A DNA stretch of 64,000 nucleotides, from assembly GCA_050084985.1 (NCBI GenBank), contig JBITNC010000001.1, positions 190,836,001-190,900,000 on the forward strand, in the 5' to 3' direction. Of the stretch, positions 48,301-53,440 are shown one piece after another; positions within the stretch are counted from its first letter, which is position 1, and the number at the start of each line of letters is the position of its first letter. Below the pieces are notes generated by a model. The model was not told the origin of the DNA and made no database searches. It saw nothing but the letters and a program-made list of their open reading frames with translations. The position numbers and the translations under genes were made by a program. This DNA is from Nageia nagi. Taxonomy: Eukaryota > Pinophyta.

Positions 48301-49339
48301 GTTTTTATGAACCATAAGAGTTTGATAGTTTGAGCGTAGCTCCTAGAAAGACCTGAAATAAAGAATATTGCGAAGAGAGATTGAACATGATTGTTTTAGT
48401 GAGAAAATGAGTTTTTACTTGGATCAAAATATAATCTAGGGTACATATGTCAAGCCAAGTTGTTGAACTGATTCAAACAAAATCTATTGATCTTCTTTGA
48501 AGCCTATTAGTCAAGTGTGACCAACACTATTACATGGTTAAGAGGAGAACTACATATATGCATATTAACAACTGATACAAAAGCCTGTTATATACATAGT
48601 AACATGCCATGACAAAAGGGAATAGGTTTCTATATCCCTGATTGTCAAAGCAACTTGCATGAATTGTTATTGCTTATGTAATAAGACTGGTTGATGACAT
48701 GTGGTTAGCAGTTGTCGAAACAAAAAAAGGTAAAGTCAATATTAATGTGCTTTGAAACCTATTGGTTTGTAGGACCTATCATCAGTTTTTAAATATCATC
48801 AATGTAAGGGGTAGAATTTGAACATGAAACCTTCAATGTGAGTGTCTTCACACTCACTTGTCTTCCAACTCCCCTAACAAGAGACGATATTTAAAAAACC
48901 TCTCTCTCCCTTGACATGCTCCTTAGAAGGTTTAGTACATAAAATAAGTTCAGAGGGAAGATTAGAACTTCAACATTTAATATTTTGTTCAAACACAACT
49001 AAAGAAGTGGGGCAGATGAAGAGTATCTGTGAATACTTGCAACTTGTTGAAGTCTTGGTAACTACTGCATGTATGGTTACAGGGAAGAGTGTTTCTTCAT
49101 GTACTCTAGCATACGACATAAAAATCTTGCAAATCTTCTTGACTTCTATGTTTGAGGTTTTATGATCTCCTGTTTTTTACAAAGAGTTGTGTGTTTTGTT
49201 ACTTCGTAGAGATGAGGACAGGACTAAGAATTTCTCAATTTGGTGAATTTTTCTTTTATTATTATCTTTTTGCAGGGAAAATGAAGCATCTCTAGCTGTT
49301 TTACCTGATCTGCTGATGGAACTAGACAGCATGGATGAG
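9271..49339 (+). CDS. PANK2: Pantothenate kinase-DUF89 fusion gene (partial, 8 exons)
   Basis: Eight exons, 9271-9383, 9499-9691, 10939-11150, 13515-13559, 13701-13749, 30809-30891, 31327-31443 and 49276-49339, join to 876 nt (292 codons) with no stop and consistent phases. The product matches plant PANK2, which pairs an N-terminal type II pantothenate kinase (ATP plus pantothenate to 4'-phosphopantothenate, the first step of CoA synthesis) with a C-terminal DUF89 metal-dependent phosphatase thought to remove damaged 4'-phosphopantetheine species. Visible landmarks are [13 protein letters not shown] (end of the kinase fold), [17 protein letters not shown], the inter-domain segment [18 protein letters not shown], then the helical start of DUF89 ([42 protein letters not shown]). 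The catalytic Asp/Asn residues of DUF89 should lie in exons beyond the window. Both gene ends are missing. Splice assignments are by homology and consensus. Confidence 0.93.
9499..9691 (+). CDS. PANK2: PANK2 exon b (kinase C-terminus and linker)
   Basis: It follows a 115-bp intron ending TTTCAG and completes the split Trp codon. It encodes [20 protein letters not shown] and then the [15 protein letters not shown] linker, ending AATGAAAAG before a GTTGTT donor in phase 0. The open frame happens to read on to 9745 through the donor; homology places the end at 9691. Confidence 0.93.
9692..10938 (+). other. Intron b, 1247 bp, holding a hAT MITE
   Basis: GT-AG intron. Apart from the short hAT-type element at 9901-10676 it holds nothing I can name. 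The acceptor is GTGCAG at 10933-10938. Confidence 0.85.
9901..10676 (+). mobile_element. Non-autonomous hAT element (MITE-like, 776 bp)
   Basis: Flanked by perfect 8-bp target-site duplications, AGTGGAAT at 9893-9900 and 10677-10684, the length typical of hAT transposons. Its ends are imperfect inverted repeats (CATAGTAGTCAATCTTGG and, reversed, CGTAGTATTGAAACTCG). Many subterminal ACTCG/CGAGT motifs occur in both orientations. It has no coding capacity. The ends and subterminal motifs resemble the larger hAT element at 26420-30029. Confidence 0.9.
10939..11150 (+). CDS. PANK2: PANK2 exon c (linker and start of DUF89 region)
   Basis: It starts in phase 0 after GTGCAG, encoding [20 protein letters not shown], then [15 protein letters not shown] and [19 protein letters not shown]. 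It ends with CG before a GTGAGC donor; the Arg codon is completed by A at 13515. Confidence 0.93.
11611..12260 (-). pseudogene. LINE reverse transcriptase C-terminal remnant
   Basis: On the minus strand, with stops and frame breaks, one reads [18 protein letters not shown], then [19 protein letters not shown] and [11 protein letters not shown]. This is the usual order of the segment after the RT core of plant L1-type LINEs (W-K-V-N-x-P-K-x-G-G-L, then L-N-x-A-L). An adjoining open stretch at 11611-11865 continues it. No intact ORF remains. Confidence 0.7.
13059..13080 (+). repeat. TGTA microsatellite
   Basis: About five uninterrupted TGTA tetranucleotide repeats in intron c. Confidence 0.9.
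13515..13559 (+). CDS. PANK2: PANK2 exon d (45 bp)
   Basis: A micro-exon after TTTGCAG, encoding [14 protein letters not shown] with split codons at both ends. The donor is GTAAGT at 13560, so the final Gln codon is completed by G at 13701. The conserved YEPNT motif supports it. Confidence 0.92.
13701..13749 (+). CDS. PANK2: PANK2 exon e (49 bp)
   Basis: After a 141-bp intron ending TTTGCAG it encodes [16 protein letters not shown]. The exon ends GACAAG and is followed by GCATGT, a GC donor. Using the nearest GT (13754) instead would shift the frame into a stop in the next exon. Confidence 0.92.
15300..16336 (-). pseudogene. Probable LINE remnant, left part
   Basis: This segment seems continuous with the minus-strand LINE remnant right of the hAT insertion at 16337-16753. 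Open stretches are short. A 21-bp direct duplication (AGCTTGTTACTCACTTTGGG) occurs at about 15578-15620. The LINE assignment rests on continuity, not on motifs. Confidence 0.35.
16337..16753 (-). mobile_element. Short non-autonomous hAT element
   Basis: About 417 bp, rich in GAGTC/CGAGT subterminal motifs. The right end on the minus strand reads CATAGTAGTAAATCTC, nearly the same as the left end of the element at 9901. The left border is approximate and the flanking 8-mers do not match well, so the duplication is not proven. It lies inside LINE-derived sequence. Confidence 0.65.
16754..17420 (-). pseudogene. LINE reverse transcriptase remnant
   Basis: Minus-strand translation gives [10 protein letters not shown] (17291-17360), typical of the segment after the RT active site, and further on [19 protein letters not shown] (about 17030-17100), typical of the RT thumb region of non-LTR retrotransposons. 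Frames are broken. It continues beyond 17593 in fragments (about 17610-17780). Confidence 0.7.
18470..20150 (+). repeat. Tandem repeats of unit U5
   Basis: Roughly 200-300-bp imperfect repeats sharing phrases such as TTTGAGATTTTCTAA, CCAAGACATGGGTGTTGT and GGTTTTCTACTTTTTCCC. One unit (18796-18853) starts TTAGGCGCAC and ends CTGCGCCTAGC, forming an inverted repeat around an A-rich loop. Open frames here are short and overlap on both strands, so I do not call genes. Confidence 0.75.
20637..21110 (+). mobile_element. Copia-type LTR fragment
   Basis: It starts TGTAACACTCCAGAGAG, has TATAAAAAGGGAGC near 20812, and includes GTAGCCCACATTGGGTGAAC then CTTGCTTATCTGTGTGTG. These are the usual features of the transcribed part of plant Ty1/copia LTRs. 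Borders are approximate. Confidence 0.5.
21213..22287 (+). mobile_element. Terminal R/U5-like part of U5
   Basis: Homologous to 35306-36460 (plus) and 53441-54625 (minus): CTCCCACTAAACG near the start, TATAAATA at 21315-21322, AGAGGAGCAAATTGATGTAT, GTTAAGGCAAAGATCGAGCT, and the end CCCAACA. I read the TATA box and the conserved downstream kilobase as promoter plus transcribed LTR part. Confidence 0.75.
22288..23570. other. Unassigned intron sequence
   Basis: A minus-strand open stretch (22262-22465) and its plus-strand shadows show no recognisable domain. The rest is AT-rich. Possibly old retroelement sequence. Confidence 0.4.
23572..23778 (+). pseudogene. BED zinc-finger fragment of a hAT transposase
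   Basis: The reading frame includes [20 protein letters not shown], then [20 protein letters not shown]: aromatic residues, a Cys-x2-Cys pair and a His, as in BED fingers at the start of plant hAT transposases. It ends at a stop soon after. Nothing else of the transposase follows, so it is an isolated fragment. Confidence 0.7.
24403..24771 (+). pseudogene. Histone H3 processed pseudogene
   Basis: An intronless, decayed copy of histone H3 with an ATG near 24403 and stop at 24769-24771. Recognisable segments are [53 protein letters not shown] (C-terminal helix region, nearly intact) and a QSERA end. The N-terminal tail has lost about a dozen codons, there are stops after the KH of 'ENRKH' and elsewhere, and the frame shifts in the middle. 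It lies antisense to nothing and has no histone neighbours, as expected for a retrocopy dropped into an intron. Confidence 0.9.
25680..25885 (+). repeat. Tandem duplication of about 110 bp
   Basis: CAAATTAAATTC...GTTCTCAAATGAATATATGG (from about 25682) is repeated as CAAACTAAATTC...GTTCTCAAATAAATACATGG (from about 25801). The second copy ends GTACATGTTATCAGAG, which resembles an LTR end joined to an initiator-Met primer-binding site, so this may be the tail of an old LTR. Confidence 0.6.
26761..29345 (-). pseudogene. hAT transposase (DUF659/BED type), broken
   Basis: Read on the minus strand from about 29345. A BED-like zinc finger ([20 protein letters not shown]) comes first. Next is the DUF659 region ([18 protein letters not shown], then [17 protein letters not shown]) running into [18 protein letters not shown], with [19 protein letters not shown] holding the catalytic Asp region. 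Then come [32 protein letters not shown], the [16 protein letters not shown] segment, and a hAT C-terminal dimerisation region ([33 protein letters not shown]) with an acidic Glu-Asp repeat tail. Breaks: a TAG at 28599-28601 in a conserved Trp position, a frame change near 28345 consistent with a small deletion, and possible introns or frame changes near 27850-28000 and 27350-27420. The product is inactive as it stands, though the element is fairly young. Confidence 0.85.
29378..29402 (+). repeat. Short interstitial telomere-like repeat
   Basis: AACCCTAACCCTAAACCCTA, about three copies of the plant telomere motif, just upstream of the hAT transposase start on the minus strand. Confidence 0.75.
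30030..30808 (+). other. End of intron e
   Basis: AT-rich sequence with no gene, ending at a weak-pyrimidine acceptor GAATAG. Confidence 0.8.
30809..30891 (+). CDS. PANK2: PANK2 exon f
   Basis: Phase 0 start after GAATAG. It encodes [20 protein letters not shown] then AFRAHLA, the first helices of the DUF89 fold. It ends with AG before a GTATGG donor; the Arg codon is split. Confidence 0.93.
31327..31443 (+). CDS. PANK2: PANK2 exon g
   Basis: After CTGCAG it completes Arg and encodes [20 protein letters not shown] then [18 protein letters not shown]. It ends with AG before a GTTGGT donor. The last part of the exon and the donor are echoed about 70 bases downstream. Confidence 0.93.
31398..31560 (+). 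repeat. Duplicated exon end and 5' splice site
   Basis: GAGAGAATTTCAGTTCTCAG...ATTAAACAAAGGTTGGTTAG is followed by GAGAGAATTTCACTTTTC then ATTAAACAAAGGTTTGTAAG at about 31485-31520, and both copies continue with a similar GTAGGAAATTTT / TATAGGAAAATTT stretch. The second copy has lost about 15 bases of the exon part but keeps AAACAAAG|GTTTGT as a usable donor at 31514. Confidence 0.75.
32550..35300 (+). repeat. Hairpin-forming repeat array of U4
   Basis: Tandem imperfect units of about 300 bp. Each later unit has a GAGGTAGGGTGGCAAATC-like block, a CAGCCAATGGGAGAGCT block and an inverted repeat of the type GGC(G)GCAGTTTTGG ... CCAAAACCTGTGCC (33966-34060; others near 33613-33690 and 34340-34420). 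The first part (32640-33180) is built on a shorter GAGC-rich motif of about 60 bp. It is the mirror of 58700-61400. Confidence 0.8.
35306..36460 (+). mobile_element. Terminal R/U5-like part of U4
   Basis: Homologous to 21213-22287. TATAAATA at 35408-35415 marks a probable promoter. It ends CATCCCAACA. The short minus-strand open frame at 35777-36046 is a shadow. Confidence 0.8.
36461..36955. other. Intron sequence between U4 and U1
   Basis: About 500 bases without a visible gene. Its last five bases, GGAAC, are the left target-site duplication of U1. Confidence 0.7.
37255..38300 (+). repeat. Hairpin array of U1 (about 10 palindromes)
   Basis: About ten imperfect palindromes of 45-48 bp, spaced 65-145 bp apart. 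A typical one (about 37592-37640) has ends GTGCATGC and GCATGCAC, arms CAAAAAGACAAA / TTGTCTTTTGGG and almost no loop. Others centre near 37275, 37390, 37508, 37762, 37907, 37985, 38140, 38202 and 38267. The flanking spacer carries repeated phrases but is less conserved than the palindromes. Confidence 0.9.
38542..39585 (-). mobile_element. Terminal R/U5-like part of U2
   Basis: Homologous in inverted orientation to 44565-45601 of U1, from TGTGATGGATGAG (39585) to CCCCCAACA (38542). It follows the last ORF by 85 bases. Confidence 0.85.
39670..40113 (-). CDS. Coiled-coil ORF of U2, C-terminal part
   Basis: A 147-aa frame starting [20 protein letters not shown] and rich in heptad-like Leu/Ile/Met with Glu and Lys ([20 protein letters not shown], then [18 protein letters not shown]). 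Its ATG overlaps the TGA of the preceding ORF (ATGA at 40113-40110), shifting by -1. It may be a separate ORF coupled by reinitiation, or the same protein after a frame change. No family recognised. The 54679-54882 fragment of U3 may correspond. Confidence 0.55.
   Translation of the reverse strand: MKFYEEYWFYLGVVNQIATRFQEVQKDVQKLNDKANTCLEQMELQVKFLDDDAGIRDRDLVVAKMRHFLHNLIMTEDINTFQIGNHLEHLLKAHAWEKDMLRIADKVERYMAENKPRLSKMLHRLELIAKFLDNFEGHVEASGPPSD
40110..40799 (-). CDS. Coiled-coil ORF of U2
   Basis: A 229-aa frame. The segment [16 protein letters not shown] then [20 protein letters not shown] is aligned by eye with GTLGMEHSIITNARAL and LEIWELKKIMVRQEM in U3 (55019-55720), so it is a conserved part of the element family. 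Residues about 115-170 form a likely coiled coil. Function unknown; multimerisation, as in gag proteins, is only a guess. Confidence 0.6.
   Translation of the reverse strand: MLPIKTPLWTLISYHPWMSGVSNMEECLDVFNMDVGKEFGVGEKDDQVGESSTRLGKSQTYVHLADNAIHIKTIIANKENPQCPKDLKQINQIITTGLIGLAGRKHAIVSNAEAITKDGMMKNNEIKGLKKELAAQKKLTKELESTKVPTEELRKIKPLKEGMIAVKQKHIDEVLAVVQRFIGTLERVALEEQKLKDIIVERTNFLRVLDSRRHMIMQFEIHRIIGRKT
40895..41590 (-). CDS. Acidic/proline-rich linker ORF of U2
   Basis: A 231-aa frame that continues the C-terminal end of ORF2 in another frame (upstream of its Met it reads [13 protein letters not shown], matching DHYDPDGVIDAFF at the end of the U3 ORF2). It is highly charged and probably disordered, with a Pro-rich stretch ([14 protein letters not shown]) and an acidic run before KRSREP. 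In U3 the matching region is Ser/Asp-rich and broken. Confidence 0.55.
   Translation of the reverse strand: MHSFFMKERKKPYEHKPLADEEPFRNINNEVEIKRIRERVHKNASDEQHRVEATISKRLLWNKGRRIQESTSQVTQPSPINNIPVGQYATMHGKNPVVRQVQATMDEHDARELERVATNKVVRCVRNRHQDPSPPPRPPRATIATTSPVVPPSGSAASSPSYRPDENQEEVEIGVSEDEQERNMVQDEEIPDAQRQEVSVEILKETRRNTTSGLSTKRSREPISETVQRKA
41737..42710 (-). pseudogene. ORF2 of U2 (unknown family), frameshifted
   Basis: Homologue of the 388-aa ORF2 of U3. The first part (42710-42366) has [19 protein letters not shown], matching MVPFATPFPELCYELGKHC. The second (42591-41737) has [43 protein letters not shown] and [20 protein letters not shown], matching the U3 protein in order. One frame change near 42545 and a stop replacing a Val after NEQVW at 41737 break it. 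The product is unknown; it has no RT, integrase or protease motifs. Confidence 0.75.
42701..42934 (-). CDS. ORF1 of U2 (77 aa)
   Basis: A short frame starting 170 bases after the TATA box and ending [13 protein letters not shown]. The IGDTD motif is shared with the last part of ORF1 of U3. Its TGA overlaps an in-frame ATG of ORF2 (ATGA at 42704-42701), with ORF2 in the -1 frame. An earlier ORF2-frame ATG lies at 42710. Confidence 0.6.
   Translation of the reverse strand: METHVVSLMSHVAIENTITPSNGNSAPNFARDLERLKQNCVISILERQQALPQGARFSRNDFATIGDTDWQNMTPCR
43105..43112 (-). promoter_or_regulatory. TATA box upstream of the U2 cassette
   Basis: TATAAATA on the minus strand in the context GGCTATAAATACAAGC, about 170 bases upstream of ORF1 and downstream of the hairpin array. 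It is well placed to drive the cassette. Confidence 0.65.
43250..44250 (-). repeat. Hairpin array of U2 (about 8 palindromes)
   Basis: About eight imperfect palindromes of 46-50 bp centred near 43288, 43505, 43576, 43722, 43860, 43980, 44092 and 44208. The best (43480-43530) has GGCGCATGC and GCATGCGCC ends and CAAAAGTC / GACTTTTTG arms. They match the U1 palindromes in ends, arm sequence and size, although U1 and U2 are diverged elsewhere. Confidence 0.9.
44565..45601 (+). mobile_element. Terminal R/U5-like part of U1
   Basis: From TGTGACAAATGAGGATTTGC to CCCCAACA. TATTTATA at 44703-44710 may be its TATA box. Conserved with 39585-38542 throughout, including the block around 45170-45220 and the last 30 bases. 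Confidence 0.85.
45632..46475 (+). mobile_element. GGGGACG-rich hAT-like element (844 bp)
   Basis: The left end CAAGGTTGTCACGGATTGG and right end, reversed, CAATTTTATCAGGGGACG form an imperfect inverted repeat. The flanking 8-mers AAAATGTT (45624-45631) and AAAATATT (46476-46483) differ at one position. Dozens of GGGGACG/CGTCCCC motifs lie near both ends, most densely at 46230-46465. No transposase is encoded. Confidence 0.75.
48786..48890 (-). mobile_element. Likely SINE, same family as 50538-50729
   Basis: It shares GGGTAGAATTTGAACATGAA and CCCCTAACAAG with the SINE at 50538-50729. On the minus strand the TTCAAATTC part resembles a pol III box B. Target-site duplications are not clear. Confidence 0.45.
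49276..49339 (+). CDS. PANK2: PANK2 exon h
   Basis: After TTTTTGCAG it completes Arg and encodes [20 protein letters not shown] and E, ending in phase 0 before a GTATCC donor. The next expected exon (EARLLTLIEGV-type sequence) is not found before 64000. Confidence 0.92.
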
Positions 49340-49384
49340 GTATCCTTCTCACTGGTTACTGTCCTTTTGTTAGAACATAATACT

Positions 49385-49910
49385 TTGTAATATACATAGT
49401 CTAGAGCATAATATAAAAAAACTTAATTAAAAGGCAAATATTGCCTCTGTATGTGGGATGATCCATCTTAGTGTAAGTGCTGATGTTTTGCATCTTGTAA
49501 GTTTGTTAGTCTGATAATATAGGCTCATGAATATATTATTTGTAAAAGGAAAATCAGATGGTTTCTATTCTTTAATCTAACCAAAGCATCAGGTAAATTG
49601 TCTTACTGGTGGTTAAGCATTGCTGAAGAACTGCATTGCAAATATATTCCTTTGCAAGTTCTGGGTCCTTAAAACTCTTTTAAAATGCTTTACATAGTCT
49701 AGAGCATGATCCAAAAACGTAATTACAAGGCAGGATTGCCTCTGTTTGTGGGATTATCTATCTTAAAGTAATTGATGATGTTTTGCATCTTGTACGTTTG
49801 CTTATCTGATAAGACAGGCTTATGAATATGTTATTTGTAACAGGAAAAGTCTTATGGTTTCTGATCTTTAATTTAGACCAAGCCCAGGTAAATCATTCTA
49901 GTATTGCATA
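49385..49910 (+). repeat. Tandem duplication of about 300 bp
   Basis: The block ACATAGTCTAGAGCATAAT ... GATGTTTTGCATCTTGTAAG ... CAGGTAAAT (49393-49615) returns as ACATAGTCTAGAGCATGAT ... GATGTTTTGCATCTTGTACG ... CAGGTAAAT (49691-49895). A partial third start (CCTTTAAAGCTCTGTTAAAA) follows at 49935. Confidence 0.8.
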
Positions 49911-50537
49911 TATAATTCTTGGTAACTTCAAGGCCTTTAAAGCTCTGTTAAAACTTTTACATTTTTCCAGATGAGCTCTATTTCCCATTAACATATCTAT
50001 TATTAAATTTGTGATGCAACTGGATTTTCATGAGTGGCTGCTATGACCAATTTTGGAATGCACAGGTTTGGTAAAGAGGAAGGAACAAACATTTGTAAAA
50101 GTCTACTACATGAATGAAATTGTGCCTCAGTCCAGGTTCTTTAAAATGCCAACGTGTAAATTGTATGACACTGTAAAATTGTTGCAACACTATATTAAAT
50201 TATTAATATACTTGTTCCTCTCTGTATTAAATATTATCAGCTATCAGGTTTATGGGGTTTTTTCTGCTATGGATGTGCACAATGAAAAAAACAGAACACT
50301 GTTAACTCTTTTACCTTAGCAGCAGGCTGTCCTTCTAATTTCAAGTGTGTTTGTATAGCTTTAAATACACATGTACATACATCTTATACATCTCTAATTC
50401 AGAAACCTATTCCAATAGCATGTAAAGACCAAGTACAGTATGATTGGCACTAGATAAGCAATCTTGAATGCAATCTCAATTAAAAATATTTTCTCAGATG
50501 ATCCTCGAAGACCTGTATATTGTCAAACAAAGACCTG

Positions 50538-50729
50538 CATTTTTTTGGTATTGGTCATGAGGGTTTTGAAAGGCTCCCCAAAGCTTGTACAATTGGAACT
50601 TTGTCACGCACATGTGACATTTGGAGCAAATCTCTGTCTGTAGGGTGTGGAATTTGAACATGAGACTCTATTTACAAGAGCTGGGAATTTCTACACCCAA
50701 GGTTCACCAAGTCCCCTAACAAGTGGAGA
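50538..50729 (-). mobile_element. SINE with 15-bp target-site duplication
   Basis: Flanked by perfect copies of TCAAACAAAGACCTG (50523-50537 and 50730-50744). On the minus strand it begins TCCACTTGTTAGGGGACTTGG, has CATGTTCAAATTCCACACC as a likely pol III box B, and ends near a short A run (ACCAAAAAAA). This structure fits a tRNA-derived SINE. Confidence 0.85.
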
Positions 50730-51376
50730 TCAAACAAAGACCTGTATATTGTCAAGAAGTTAGCAAATAAATATAGATCCTCCATTCTTGAAGATGCAGA
50801 TTTATTTATCCTCCATGGTCATTGGAAATGTTTCCTACATTGTCATTGTTATTATAACTTGAATATTCCCATATAGAGATATGTACCAACAATTGTATAG
50901 TTTATCCATTCTTGGTTGTGTATACTTAGTCCTCCTCTAGGGACGTTCTTTAGTTTTAGATAATCCATGTGAGATGTCATTCATAGAAATTCCGAGATAT
51001 TTAGATTTTCCATGTGCATAGGGAGATAGAATTGCTTATTAGATCTTTGTGTTGGATTGTAGATGCTGAGATTTGATAGATCCTCTTAACAAGAGAGATG
51101 TTGGTTGTAGTTCCTTCATTAGAGGTGATTCACTGTAAGATTGCATCTTCTTCTTTGGAATTGTGAGACAAAAGAATTGCTTGCTTTATCCATGTTGAGA
51201 GATGATATGAAAAGAATCCATCATTAGAGTTGTCTTGTGAAGTCCGGTAATTCTCTTTTTGTAGGGGGTTAATTTGTAGAATGCTTCCAAATGTAAGACA
51301 TTGAATTGTTTAGCCTTCAGAAGGAGTTGAAATCATGACATTCAGACGTGGTCCATTTTTATCTCAATTTTCGTTT

Positions 51377-51387
51377 AAGGGGGAGAA
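51377..51387 (+). promoter_or_regulatory. Polypurine tract of a Copia-type element
   Basis: AAGGGGGAGAA directly before TGTTGTGAATAAATAC, the common arrangement at the start of a Ty1/copia 3' LTR. Confidence 0.65.
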
Positions 51388-52340
51388 TGTTGTGAATAAA
51401 TACTTTATGCTTCATTGTGTAAAGTAAGTCAGCATACACATACAAGACTAGAACAGAAATTGGAGGCATTTGATGATCAACCAGAATAGAAATTATTTAA
51501 TTAATAATTGAACAGATTTTCATACTCTCATGCTAAGTGGTTGAGTTTGGCACATTCTATCCAATAAATGTGAAAATTGCCAAATCTCTAAGTGTTGTGA
51601 ACAAATTCGGATATTTTATGCAAAAACTTTGTGGCTGCATATGAGCCCTAGATCTGAAGTCAAGGCTGACCAGATTCATAACAAAGCACAAAACATTCCA
51701 TCTATGGAGTGTGTTCTATTCATTCGCCCTCTTTTGTCTGTTGTTTGCCATGTATGGTCTCCAAAGTGTGTTCAAAACAGACCCAAACAGACCCCTTTGG
51801 CCTTTGCCCTTCGCTCCCAGCCTCTTGATGCCCTTCGCTGCTAGCAAGCAGCACGTAAAGAATGGATTGATCATGTTTTACCCTAATTTTTACATGTAAA
51901 TTTAATTGTAAACTAATCCTCTTATACATTCAAATTTATTTGTAATATTTTTTTTTGATACACGCACCCAACTCACGCACCCAATGCAGTGATTGGAACT
52001 CAGGACCAGGCGATGACCGTTGCAGCCATCCCAAGGCCCAACCGCAGGGTTGCCTCCATTGGAGCTATTTGTAATATTTTGATTTTCATATTTTTTCATT
52101 ATATTTCATTTAATTTTAATCATTAATGTTTTTATCATATTTAATTTTCTTATTTTTCTAATAATTTTATTATACTTAATTTTAATATTTTAATTATATT
52201 TAATTTTAATTTTTATAATAATTTTATAATGCATTTTAATGTATTTATAAATTTGTTTAATACATTTATATAAAATATTATATTTAATTGTGTAGAAGCA
52301 AAACTAAATGATATTTTTATTTCTATTTTTTCAGAAAAGC
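51388..52340 (+). mobile_element. Probable Copia 3' LTR region
   Basis: Begins TGTTGTGAATAAATAC after the polypurine tract. The right border cannot be set. It is interrupted by a SINE (51952-52065) and followed by a strongly AT-rich tract (52080-52340). Confidence 0.45.
51952..52065 (-). mobile_element. SINE with 15-bp target-site duplication (114 bp)
   Basis: Flanked by perfect copies of TATTTGTAATATTTT (51937-51951 and 52066-52080). On the minus strand: GGAGGCAACCCTGCGGTTGG, a box A-like TGGCTGCAACGG, a box B-like GAGTTCCAATCAC, GTGCGTGAGTTGGGTGCGTG and a terminal A run. It is a different family from the SINE at 50538. Confidence 0.88.
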
Positions 52341-53000
52341 AATGGCACCACCCAAATCATATATGTTACTAAATGATTTATTTTCTTTGTTACTGAATGA
52401 TTTACATAATGAATTATCATATATGTACATTTTTAACATATCAAATTTTATTCCGAATTTTTTAACATGTCGAATGAAATTCGAACTTTTAAGAATGCCA
52501 AACTTGGATACGAACTTGTACTGAACTACTTACCTGTCATGTTAGTACATATCAGACCTTATTAGTTTTGGTTTTATAGCATATTTAATTGGAACTCGTG
52601 TCTAATTATAACTGACAATTGATGTACTGCAGTGGATTTTAGTAACTGATATATTGATGCACTACAGCAAAGTCAGGTTAAAATTAGTTAGCTTCACTTT
52701 AAAATACGTATTCATGATGTAGTAGACTGATTGATTTTCATATTCTAGAGATGTATTACGGAATTGTATTGTTGGGATATCCTATACGTCATATATATTA
52801 CTAAATTACAGAATAGAAGTGTGCATGTCATGAGACTTAGTGGAATTTCATTTTTCATCATTGGAGATGTCCTAAAATATTCTTGTTTGTAGTTCTCCAT
52901 GTGAGATGTTGTATCCCTCATGAGAGATGGCTCATAAATGGATGAATTATTTATGGAAATACCATGACAGTATGCACATGTGTTCTTTGTTGATTGTTGC
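52341..53000. other. AT-rich intron sequence
   Basis: No gene on either strand that I can support. Open frames are short. Confidence 0.6.
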
Positions 53001-53435
53001 ATTCATCTCCATAGGTTATGATACAATTCAACTTTTTTAATATGTTAATTCCACTCTCATATCACAGTAGTAGCATGAATAATATAAATGAGCAAAAAAC
53101 AGTAGAACATTATGTGTATTTGCCAAATCCAAAAACTGAATAATAGATTTTTGAAATGAATGTCAATGAAGCAATCCAAGGGCTGTTGTCACTTCGAGGG
53201 GAAAATCTCCAAGTATTTGAAAATACTGATTAAGATACGAATTGACACTGATGATTATGGGCATAGTTGCTATTCCTATTTATAAGTAAATCTAGCTAAT
53301 GCATTGATAGCTATGCTCTAGAGCCAAATATCCATGTGATAAGGCTAGAGCTAATGAACTTCAAGATAGATGTGCAGTTATGTGGAATGTTTTTTAGAAC
53401 ATTTGCTTTCTAAGTTTAATCCTCTTCAACGAGGT
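53001..53435 (-). mobile_element. Chromovirus remnant, 3' side of the U3 insertion
   Basis: Just left of U3 the minus strand reads KDLVEED, which continues the chromodomain interrupted at 61612. Further on, TATAAATA at about 53275-53285 in ACTTATAAATAGG may belong to the 3' LTR of this chromovirus. LTR borders not determined. Confidence 0.5.
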
Positions 53436-53440
53436 CCTTC

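Larger units (their letters stand above)
31444..49275 (+). other. Intron g, 17832 bp
   Basis: GT-AG intron (acceptor TTTTTGCAG). It holds the long LTR-like units U4, U1 and nested U2, a GGGGACG-rich hAT-like element (45632-46475) and a likely SINE. The parts 31560-32360 and 46484-48780 have no gene that I can see; a short tract at 47690-47900 with repeated AACTTG/ACTTGG resembles hAT subterminal sequence. Confidence 0.88.
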
